From: Owenia fusiformis
Taxonomy: Eukaryota; Annelida; Polychaeta; Sabellida; Oweniidae
Length of the DNA: 39,817 nt
Direction of reading: 5' to 3'
Assembly (NCBI GenBank): GCA_903813345.2
Contig: CAIIXF020000054.1
Span: 1 to 39,817 of the forward strand
In this document: one piece after another, positions 10,795-19,123 of the stretch
Numbering within the stretch: the stretch's first letter is position 1
Layout of the letters: each line of letters begins with the position of its first letter
Translations under genes and position numbers: made by a program
The notes under the pieces: generated by a model
Database searches by the model: none
Told to the model about the DNA's origin: nothing
The model's input: only the letters and a program-made list of their open reading frames with translations

Positions 10795-11475
10795 TCATTG
10801 ACACTTGATGAAATCGATTTGGTCATATTTATCAATATAAACTGATGATTGTAGTTTATTTAGAATTTTTTCTATTCAAAAAGACATATTATTTTCTAGT
10901 ATTTTCCAATCTAAACCGAAAATATCAAATAACATTGTATTATTTGGGTTCTAAAAATATTATACGGGGATATTCTCGTCCAACTTGATGTACAATCCAT
11001 CTGGTTAATTACTTAACCAAGCAAAACAAAGAATGTACAGCGTGGCAGTTAATAAGATCAACCGTTTTACTGGCCTTCTCATCTCAATTATATACAAATG
11101 TCACACATTATTTTGATTGTTCAATTTCTATTTGAAAAATATTTACAAAATAAATATTTTAGAAGAAAGAAATCTAACTTGATTTAAATTAATGTTAACA
11201 ATGGAGTAAAAATGTTAAGAAAAGTCATCAATTAAAAACCAAAAAATAACTTTCCAATGAGTTAATTACCGATTCAATCTAAATTTTAACACAATGTTAA
11301 TCATAGAATGAGGGACAATATACAATCAAATAAATATGAAAAACTTAATTTGCAAATTATTATTTTTGTTGAAATTAGAACAATCGGCTCTGGATATCAA
11401 TCCATTAACTCTAACAAACGGATTAGTTATCAGTGAGGGATTAAAACATTACTTCTATTGCGCTGACATCAATAC
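10795..11475 (+). repeat. Dispersed repeat family Y, copy 2
   Basis: Collinear with 9110-9905 through the landmarks given there. A stretch between AACTTGATTTAAATT and AACTTTCCAATGAG is shorter here than in copy 1. Spacing to copy 1 is ~1.7 kb. Confidence 0.75.
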
Positions 11476-12214
11476 ATGTATATGAATGGTGAAAATCTGC
11501 ATGATTTTGAAAGAATTGTTGGCCAAGGGGAGGGAATCGTTACTTGGTACTTGGTACTGGCCTGTTTAAAATGCGTAATGTAATTAAAGGGTGACGCATA
11601 TCGTTTAGCAAATCGAACGCTCGTTTCTGGTGTTGCTCACCGTTTAGTATAAAAGGCCCGATCCCGGAATAATACGCAAGGGTTCACAGGTTCGAGTTCG
11701 TTGTGTCAACACCTCTAACTGTTATATAGCATAAGTATATTATAGATCGTCACACATTTATAAAAGGGTGATTTTTATTTTGACAAATCAATTCCACATT
11801 TATGGGTGAAGTTTCAGGATCTTCTATTTGTGATAATAAGGAAAAATTGGCATCTAAATTTCCCCATAACGTAATAGCACACAGCTTGGCATATGAAATA
11901 TCCTACAAATGAAACAAAGCAAAGACAAACCGGTTTCTAATACAAGGATTTATATTGGCTGTTGTACATGTATTTTTTGAACGCAATCACTCTTTGGATA
12001 ACGTTTTCAAAATCATTATAAATGGATTACTTTATCTCAAAGACAATTTCAATAAACTGGATTTTACAGAACTCCCCTTATTTCTTAAAAATGGACTGAT
12101 CCAGTTGATTCGCCTGGAGCCGCCATATTGTTTTTATACGGGATGCTAATCGGAACCCTTTAAAGCTAAAATTTGAGCAGTTCTGTGTCAAGACTATTTT
12201 TGTGGTTTGCAAGG
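11476..12214. other. Spacer with a TATA-like box
   Basis: TATAAAAGG occurs at 11648-11656, and GGTTCGAGTTC, resembling a tRNA box B, at 11689-11699. No matching coding region, and no box A at suitable spacing, was found. Either could be chance. Confidence 0.3.
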
Positions 12215-12510
12215 TGAATAGAGGTGGTTGTTTGTGCCTGTGTAAGAGGGTAAACTTAATGTGGCAGAGAAACAATGGAGTAAAAATGTCAGGAAACCCA
12301 TTGATTAAAAATTAGCTTTCCGTTGAGTCAATCAATTAAATCCAAATTTTAACACAATGTTAATCATTACATTAGGGGCATTATGCAATCAAATAATTAT
12401 GAAAAACTTAGTTTTCAAATTATTTTTGTGGAACTTAGAACTGTTGGCTATAGGAAATTAATCCATTACCACTAACAAATGGATTAGTTATTAGTGTTAA
12501 CGATACAAAA
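12215..12510 (+). repeat. Dispersed repeat family Y, copy 3 (3' half only)
   Basis: Matches the second half of Y copies 1 and 2: ACAATGGAGTAAAAATGT, TTTTAACACAATGTTAATCAT, ATTATGAAAAACTTAG, and an ACTAACAAATGGATTAGTTA end. The first half is missing. Confidence 0.75.
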
Positions 12511-12658
12511 ATAACAAAAAATAAACCCATTGTTAAAAAGTCACAAAAAGTGAAATGTGTATTCTTGTATTGCATTTTCTTTCACTGGACATATTTTAAT
12601 TTGCATTGCTATTAGATACATTTTAAGGGTGATATGAAAATTGAACCACGAAAACAGA
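12511..12658. other. Flank of the LINE stack
   Basis: AT-rich; nothing recognised. It is the original left flank of the older LINE insertion. Confidence 0.4.
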
Positions 12659-12669
12659 TGTACTTTAAG
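12659..12669. repeat. Target-site duplication of the older LINE (left)
   Basis: TGTACTTTAAG here is identical to 22046-22056. On its inner side lies the older LINE's poly(A) tail (T-run from 12670). The pair brackets the entire 9.4-kb nested stack. Confidence 0.8.
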
Positions 12670-12790
12670 TTTTTTTTATTTATTTATATATTTATACAAA
12701 GAATACAGTAAACAAGTGCACATGTGCTTGTGGCTGGGCATCAGCATTATCAGCCACGTTATATGATGAAAATCAATTAACAGTATTCAA

Positions 12791-13149
12791 TCAATTATTA
12801 AAATAGGGGTTGTATTTGTGGAGGGTTACAGTGGTGGGGGTGACCAAGACATTTTTACATCGTTCAAAAAAGATGGCACTACATTTGAGGGTATTTAAGT
12901 TTACAGCTTTAGGTAGCCTTTTATCGCCATTGAGGATAAGGGAGAGTTTGTCTCGTTGTGATCTATATTTAGTAGAATATTCTATGTTCATATTTTTTAA
13001 TTCATTTTCAAATTCTGTCCAAAATGTTGATATTAGATTACAGTGAAAAATTACGTGATTAGTTGTTTCACCATCCATTCCACACTTGCAAATGGGGGAG
13101 TTTATATTAGTGAAATTGTGAGCGTAAAGGTGAGCCTTAAAAATGAGAT
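12791..13149 (-). pseudogene. ORF2 C-terminus with CCHC-like motif (older LINE)
   Basis: The minus-strand frame reads from KAHLYAHNF at the break, through CKCG.....NHVIFHC, to a FNN stop. It aligns with the C-terminus of the younger LINE's ORF2, which has RSNFYRHNF and CQCG.......HFLLHC. Both have a Cys-x-Cys, His, Cys arrangement that is usual after the RT in this LINE group and probably binds zinc. The frame continues from the piece at 21886-22045, which ends RCDLIF, across the younger LINE. Endonuclease and RT are absent because of the 5' truncation, so nothing functional can be made. Confidence 0.8.
13137..13149. repeat. Target-site duplication of the younger LINE (3' side)
   Basis: TTAAAAATGAGAT is identical to 21886-21898. 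It directly adjoins the poly(A) tail (T-run 13150-13155). Its position inside the older LINE's coding sequence shows the order of insertion. Confidence 0.85.
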
Positions 13150-13169
13150 TTTTTTAAGGTTAGTTTATT
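13150..13169 (-). terminator. LINE 3' end: AATAAA signal and poly(A)
   Basis: On the minus strand AATAAA (13164-13169) is followed ~8 nt later by an A6 run (13155-13150), which then meets the target duplication. This is the expected retrotransposed polyadenylated 3' end. Confidence 0.8.
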
Positions 13170-13435
13170 TCATTTTAACACATTTATAATACAATAGTCA
13201 TAGGTACAAAAAAGATACAATACAATGTGTATGAAATGCAAGCCGAGGTCTGATGACATTTTTGGCTTGTTTTAATGAAACAGAAAAAGAAAATAAGTTA
13301 CTCTCAACATGTGCTTTCAGTAGAAGGCCTTCTATTGAAAGCCCATGCTCCCAGTTATGATGGAAGATAGATGATGAGAATGAGATGAGATGATGAATAA
13401 TGATCAGATTCAAGTAGTACATAAAAATTCAATTC

Positions 13436-16400
13436 CTAAATTATTTTATCAATAAATGTTGCAGTTAGCTTCATAATAATAGAATTTTGATCTCTTGTAA
13501 GGTTTTTATCACCAAATAAAATCATATTGAGTTTGTCAAGACTACTTTTACCTGAAAAGTTAAAGGAGTTTCGGTCAGCCATAGATAAACTTTCGATGTA
13601 ATGTTGCCTTGCTTCAAGTGTAAGAGGGCAATGCAAGAGGAAATGGACCTTTGTCTGATTATTAAACCCACACTGACATTTTGGATCTGAAACGTTTTCG
13701 AAATTGTGTCTGTAGAAATTTGACCTCAGCGATAGGTCACACCTCATTCTATTAAGTTTGATTTCTAATGGTCTCTTTAAGTTAAGTTTAGAAATTTTAA
13801 CAGCTGTATTAATGTTAGAGCTGCAGTGATGGGTTGTATATCTCCTTCGAAACTGAGATTTAGACTGACTGTTTTTGATGATCTCTGGGGTATTAGTCCA
13901 GATCTTAATTGGCGAAATGGCTGGAGAATTTCTAAATTTGGCTGAGGCTCTTGCAGGGATATGATAAGTTCTGAATGACCTAAGTCCTGGTCTGTGTCTT
14001 TGGTTAAGAAAGGGAGTATAGATATCTAATACATAGGATGGGACAAGCTCCTTTGAGACTTTAAACATATGAGTAGCCTTTCTTTCATCTCTTCGCTGAC
14101 ACAGAGTTTTCCAGCCTAACGAAAATAATAATTTCTCAGTACTAGTTCCTTGGATAGCTCCAGATACTATCAAGGCTGCACGGTAATGAATTTTATTTAA
14201 TTTTTCAAGTTGAAGTTTTGATGCAGAGTCAAAAAATAGCGCTCCTTGTTCCAGATGAGGCAGAATATAAGAAATATACATTCGTTCTAAATGATTAGAT
14301 GTCAATTTAACTTTTAGAAAACTTAATGGATTGAGCATTTTACTTGCCTTAATTGCAATGTAATTGATGTGCTCTTCAAAGTTCAAATGTGCATCTAGGA
14401 TTACTCCCAGATGCTTATGACTATGGACACGTTCAATTTGATCATTGCTGAGGAAGAGTGATGGATAATCTATGGTTTGTGATCTTGACTTACAGAAAAT
14501 TACTTCTTTAGATTTACTAGCCTTAAATTTCATTTTCCATACTTGTGACCAGTCAAAAATGTTATTTAAGTCATTTTGTATTTTATCATGAGACGTTTTT
14601 ACGCCTGTATTAGGTGTTACTCGAACATATAAAGATGTATCATCGGCATAAATGAATGAAGTAGATTCTATTATATCAGGAAGGTCATTAATGTAAAGCA
14701 AGAAGAAAATTGGTCCTAAAATTGATCCTTGAGGTACCCCACTATTTATGAAGCCTGATTGTGACCAAGGGGAAAGTTCTGAGTTGACTTTTGCCCTAAC
14801 TCTTCTACCATGGAGATATGAAGTAAAAAGTTTAAGCAGGTTATCCCTAATTCCGTATGCTTTGATTTTATGTAGAAGCAGCGAGTGAGGAACTTTATCA
14901 AAAGCAGATTCTACATCTAGAAAGGTTGCACGAACTTGCTGATTGTTTTCAAAAGCAGAAAAGATATAATTAGTGATACTCATTAGTTGGAGGTCAGTAC
15001 TGTGGCCTGGTAAAAAGTTGAGCATCCTGTTAGTAATGCCATCAGGTCCTGCAGCCTTCGAAATATCAAGATTGCGTAACAGTTTATGAACTTCCACCCT
15101 GTTTGTAGATACATGGTTGAGGAGTATTGTTGATCTGGACGGGAAATTAGGCAGGTCATTCCCAAGATTAAGGTCATGATGAAACTTAGAAACAAACTGA
15201 TTTAGAAATAGGGTAGCTTTGCTCATGTCTGAATCTGCAACATCATTAAGTCGATCAGAGTAAAGTGATGGAATATCAGCTGAAAATCTTTTGCCTAGTA
15301 AATTTTTAATTGTATTCCAATAGAACTTATCATTAGAAGACTGATTTTGAAGATTATCACAGATCTCATTTTCATAGTTAGATTTACTTGAATTGATAAG
15401 GTTACGAACATTGACTACTTGCTGAGTATAATCATTGAAAAATTTTACTTCATTGGTCACCTTGAATTTTCGATATAATTTATCTCTTTTGTTTATTGCT
15501 TTTTTAATGTCCGTGTTAAACCATGGTATATCATTCGCCTTGCTAACCTTTAATTTACAGTGAATGTGACTTTTAAAGATATCAAAAAGATTACTAGTAA
15601 ATAATTCAGTTGCAGAGTTGACATCAGTTGAGTTAATAATGCTATCCCAATCATAATTTGATATATCTTGATTAAGTCGTTGAATATTACAGTTTTTATA
15701 TTGCCAAACATTCCGTGATTTTGTATTTTTGATGAATTGTCTGGGAAAGTCAAGACAAGTTAGGATCGGTGAATGATCACTTCCACCTATTGGTGATACT
15801 ACTTCAGTACTGAGTACTCTTCCCGGAGCATCTGAAAAGACTAGATCAAGGCATGATTTACAGGTTGGTGTTATTCTTGTAGGCTCGTTTATGAACTGGC
15901 TAAATGAAAAATCAGTCATAGTGTCATAAAGTGCAAGCCCTGCTGGTGTATCTGGATCTTGGTCGAAAAATAATTTTGATTTGGCATTGAAATCACCATT
16001 CATAAATACCATATCGTATCTATCTTCATCTCTAATTTTGATTAAAGTTGTCCTCAGACGGTTATTGAATAACTGAATTTGTTGCTTTGAGACTAGAGAA
16101 GGGCTACGGTAGCAAGTACCCATTAAAACTTTTGAATTATTTATCAACATTTCAACCCAAACAATTTCATTTTCATTTGACAGATCAGATCTCAGCTTGA
16201 AAGGAATACTATTCTTTATATATACAGCAATGCCCCTTCCATATTCCGGGATCGGTGGATAAATTGGCTTATGGAACCCATTCAATACATGGTTATCTAA
16301 ATTGACTCTTTTACCCACTTCACAAAGAGAGATCACATCACAGTTCAGATCAAAAATGGTTTGACGTAATTCATTAAACCCAGCCCCTTCATGTGCAGTA

Positions 16401-16933
16401 ATGCTGTTGATATTGAAAGAGAAAACATTTAAAGTATGTTCAAGGATGGGGCCTGAATTTGTTTCAATGTCATTTGCCTGCATCATAATCAGGTGCATTA
16501 TCTCAAATAAATACTGATAATAAAACCCTAATCCAGGTATAATCAATGAAGCTCCAATGTAGTTCATAATGCTTGGTAATGTAACCTTGTTATGTGTAAC
16601 ATTAGAATTTTGAATTGCAAGACGTACTGTACAGTACAAAAGTAATAGTATTACTATCATATTAATTGACATCATAACAATACTAGCCCCTGATACAGCT
16701 ATTAGATAAATGCAGTTGAGCACCGCTGCATAAGGCAAAATATGACAAGTTCCATCCAACAGACACAACACAGTGATCAGAAGAGGTAAAAATTGCAATA
16801 CTGTGCACATTAATTTTAAAATTAAGTCATGAAAGAGGTATCTTGATGTATAAGATGCTTTGCAAGATTTGTATTTGACTTGAATAAAGGAACCAATCCT
16901 AGCCCTCCAAGTCGCAATGTCTAAGTTACACAT
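13436..16933 (-). CDS. LINE ORF2: N-terminal membrane segments, 2A-like, AP endonuclease, RT, CCHC
   Basis: 1165 aa, uninterrupted. Residues 35-150 hold three or four strongly hydrophobic segments. A 2A-like motif NDIETNSGP follows (154-162). The AP-type endonuclease spans ~168-395, with N174 (FSFNINS), E205 (LCEV), CYRSP, NGDFN (312-316) and SDH (385-387). The reverse transcriptase includes KAAGPDGI, FLDVESAFD (671-679), GVPQGSILGP (732-741) and YADD (762-765). The C-terminus has CQCG and HFLLHC (C1086, C1088, H1097, C1102). Between RML (637) and LPGHST (641) about 70 residues usual for the family are missing, including the region of WK.A.V.PI.K and NYRPISLL, so the RT is probably dead although the frame is kept. 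The ATG is preceded by an in-frame TAA two codons upstream. Expected role: target nicking and target-primed reverse transcription. Confidence 0.9.
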   Translation of the reverse strand: MCNLDIATWRARIGSFIQVKYKSCKASYTSRYLFHDLILKLMCTVLQFLPLLITVLCLLDGTCHILPYAAVLNCIYLIAVSGASIVMMSINMIVILLLLYCTVRLAIQNSNVTHNKVTLPSIMNYIGASLIIPGLGFYYQYLFEIMHLIMMQANDIETNSGPILEHTLNVFSFNINSITAHEGAGFNELRQTIFDLNCDVISLCEVGKRVNLDNHVLNGFHKPIYPPIPEYGRGIAVYIKNSIPFKLRSDLSNENEIVWVEMLINNSKVLMGTCYRSPSLVSKQQIQLFNNRLRTTLIKIRDEDRYDMVFMNGDFNAKSKLFFDQDPDTPAGLALYDTMTDFSFSQFINEPTRITPTCKSCLDLVFSDAPGRVLSTEVVSPIGGSDHSPILTCLDFPRQFIKNTKSRNVWQYKNCNIQRLNQDISNYDWDSIINSTDVNSATELFTSNLFDIFKSHIHCKLKVSKANDIPWFNTDIKKAINKRDKLYRKFKVTNEVKFFNDYTQQVVNVRNLINSSKSNYENEICDNLQNQSSNDKFYWNTIKNLLGKRFSADIPSLYSDRLNDVADSDMSKATLFLNQFVSKFHHDLNLGNDLPNFPSRSTILLNHVSTNRVEVHKLLRNLDISKAAGPDGITNRMLNFLPGHSTDLQLMSITNYIFSAFENNQQVRATFLDVESAFDKVPHSLLLHKIKAYGIRDNLLKLFTSYLHGRRVRAKVNSELSPWSQSGFINSGVPQGSILGPIFFLLYINDLPDIIESTSFIYADDTSLYVRVTPNTGVKTSHDKIQNDLNNIFDWSQVWKMKFKASKSKEVIFCKSRSQTIDYPSLFLSNDQIERVHSHKHLGVILDAHLNFEEHINYIAIKASKMLNPLSFLKVKLTSNHLERMYISYILPHLEQGALFFDSASKLQLEKLNKIHYRAALIVSGAIQGTSTEKLLFSLGWKTLCQRRDERKATHMFKVSKELVPSYVLDIYTPFLNQRHRPGLRSFRTYHIPARASAKFRNSPAISPIKIWTNTPEIIKNSQSKSQFRRRYTTHHCSSNINTAVKISKLNLKRPLEIKLNRMRCDLSLRSNFYRHNFENVSDPKCQCGFNNQTKVHFLLHCPLTLEARQHYIESLSMADRNSFNFSGKSSLDKLNMILFGDKNLTRDQNSIIMKLTATFIDKII

Positions 16934-17183
16934 GATTTAGTGTTTTTATACATAATCTCATCGTGGCTGACCGACATAATAACTCCATGAACAGGTGACG
17001 AATGAATGACAGGTGAATGAAAAATCTTCCATGATGTAGGTTTTACCATAAGGAGTATGAAGTGACTGCAGCATAAGGTAGCCATTGCTTTAAACAAAGT
17101 GAACATCAGTTGAACTGAGCAGTTTCACAAATTCACCACTAGATGTCATTTGAATGCAGAAATGCAAAACAATAACTAGAGGT
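16934..17183 (-). other. Inter-ORF spacer of the LINE (ORF2 side)
   Basis: Leader immediately upstream of the ORF2 ATG. A 61-codon minus-strand frame here (16921-17106) has no recognised similarity and was not annotated as a gene. Confidence 0.5.
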
Positions 17184-18289
17184 TTAAGATTGCAAGCAAT
17201 CTTAAGGAGGCCCTGTAGGCGTTTTTGGCAATTTCAAGGTCAGCCAAAGGTCAAATCTCAAATCTAGGGTCATATATTAACACCAGGCAACTTGTAGATG
17301 ATTTTTAAAAAAAAGTTTGGTCAATTTAAAAAATCAACTTTTTTTACCTTCCGAAGGTCACTGAAGGTCAATCAAAAGTCAAAGGTCAAAACTAAGGTCA
17401 GATTTGGATTCCTGAGATCTTGTAGATGCTTTTTAAAAAAAAGTTTGGTCAATTTAGAGCAAGTTGAAATTTAGTCTTGCAAAGTTTCGAAATTTGACCT
17501 TTTTTCAGTTTTTGAGTTCTAATATCTCAAAACTGGCACACAATTTTAATAAATAGTCAATTGCTAATATGTGTAGAACCTATAGAGGAATATATATCCT
17601 GACTTTCATGAAAAAATATTGATTTGTAGTCACCAAAACTTAGAAACTTGGAAAACACAGTTTGTGATTTGGTTTGATGACCTTGACCTTTGACCTTGCA
17701 AATTTTACTTTTTTAGACCTCAGTGGGTCCTTTGTGATCAAATATACCTAAATTTGAATCCAGAAAATCAATTGTAAAAATCAGTTTTTTTTACCTTTCG
17801 AAGGTCACCGAAGGTCAACCAAAGGTCGGAGGTCAAAAGTAAGGACATATTTGAGTTCCTGAGATCTTGTAGATGATTTTAAAAAAAAATTCTGGTTCAT
17901 TTGAAGCAAGTTGAAAAATGACCGATTTTTGCCGTTTTTTGACGTCAAATATCTCAAAAAACGGTAAAAAATTAACGCGTATATATAGTGAGCAATTTGT
18001 AGAGAATGCTTATATCTAGTTACATTTTAATTCATCGCAAGAAATAATAAAGTATGAGGACGAAATCTGAGAAACTTAAAAAAAACTTAGATTTGACCTA
18101 GATTTTGACCTTTGACCTTGACCTAGATAAAAAGTTCTTTCCCCCCAAGTTCAGCCAAGGTCCCTGGAAGGTGCATGTAGGAGATGGTTGAAAGGTAGTT
18201 TGAAGTAGGAGAAAAGGGTTTAGGAAGAATAAAGAATAATAATAATATCTATAAAATCTATAGGAGGCCCCCTGTCGGGGGGCCTCCTA
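17184..18289. mobile_element. Hairpin-capped element with AGGTCA-rich direct repeats, no ORF
   Basis: The left end is a hairpin with a perfect 10-bp stem, TTAAGATTGC/GCAATCTTAA around AA (17184-17205), followed by GGAGGCCC. The right end is a 12-bp-stem GC-rich hairpin, TAGGAGGCCCCC/GGGGGCCTCCTA (18261-18289). Left and right ends share GGAGGCCC. The interior has diverged ~435-bp repeats: GAGATCTTGTAGATG occurs near 17412 and 17860, each with an AAGGTCA cluster before it. It lies between ORF1 and ORF2 of the LINE and is therefore younger than that insertion. No protein is encoded; the class is unknown. Confidence 0.65.
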
Positions 18290-18594
18290 ATAATTATGAG
18301 TAGGAAAAAATAACGTTATTTCAAGTATAAGTCAAATTACAATTTTTCTTGCTAATATAAAGGTGACATAGCTAGACATAGTTAGCAGACTGTATAAATG
18401 CATTTAAACTCACGTGTATATCTATAGATGTCACTCCCATAGAATGTCAGTTGACACCCCACTGGTTTATACAGGTAAGTATTGGAGAGGACTCTAAAGG
18501 GGACTTTTAGAAGGAACAATCACTTCTGACTTTTGAGCGTGCTACATGTTGAGGAACAATATATTGCTGAATAATAATAATGCATTCGCTTGAT

Positions 18595-19046
18595 TAATCT
18601 CTCTCAGCCACTACCTGATCATCAAACTGATAAAAACTATAGGTGAAAAACAATAGTGTTAATGTTACAGTCCACTAATGAGCTGAAATGTCCCTTGGGT
18701 AGCCTCAAGACATAAACAAAAAATAAATGAAAACAGACACATTGGTCTCTCTCTGTCACTACCTGATCAACACCCGTAAACCGAAAAAGCTAGGGGTGAA
18801 AAACAATAGTGTTAGTGTTACAGTCCAATAATGAACTGAAATGCCCCTTGGGTAGCCTCAAAACATAAACAAAAAATAAATGAAAACAGACACATTGGTC
18901 TCTCTCTGTCACTACCTGATCAACACCCGTAAACTGAAAAAGCTAGGGGTGAAAAACAATAGTGTTAGTGTTACAGTCCAATAGTGAACTGAAATGCCCC
19001 TTGGGTAGCCTCAAAACATAAACAAAAATAAAAAGAAAACAGACAC
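18595..19046 (-). repeat. ~150-bp tandem repeat, three units, in the LINE inter-ORF spacer
   Basis: CACTACCTGATCA recurs at 18609, 18757 and 18910 (periods 148 and 153 bp); each unit ends in AAACAGACACATTGGT. The second and third units are nearly identical and the first is diverged. Monomer arrays in the 5' region of mammalian L1 act as promoters. Here the array lies upstream of ORF2, so an ORF2 promoter or an element stabilising the bicistronic RNA are possible inferences only. Confidence 0.85.
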
Positions 19047-19123
19047 ATTGGTGTCGATGCAATGCAGTAATCTAACCATGATTACTAAGAATCAACTAGG
19101 GTGATCATACGTTGATCATGAAA

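Larger units (their letters stand above)
12670..13149 (-). mobile_element. Older, 5'-truncated LINE: 3' part
   Basis: On the minus strand this holds the end of an ORF2, a ~120-bp 3' UTR and an A-rich tail (ATAAATAAATAAAAAAAA type, complement of 12670-12690). The 5' part is at 21899-22045. Removing the younger LINE and one copy of its target duplication rejoins the reading frame, so the older element is only ~0.63 kb long: a typical severely 5'-truncated LINE insertion. Confidence 0.8.

Noticed and set aside
11648-11699. TATAAAAGG and a box-B-like GGTTCGAGTTC as a promoter or tRNA gene
   Set aside because: No coding region follows and no box A or cloverleaf can be placed; both motifs are short enough for chance.
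14983-15195. Alternate-frame reading frames inside ORF2
   Set aside because: They overlap the well-supported ORF2 frame on the same strand and show no domain of their own.
18261-18289. GC-rich hairpin as a rho-independent terminator
   Set aside because: The sequence is eukaryotic and the hairpin is the end of a repeat element, without a downstream T-run.
17184-18289. Helitron
   Set aside because: The right-end hairpin is reminiscent, but it is not followed ~10 bp later by CTRR and the left end does not begin with TC; no Rep/helicase is present.
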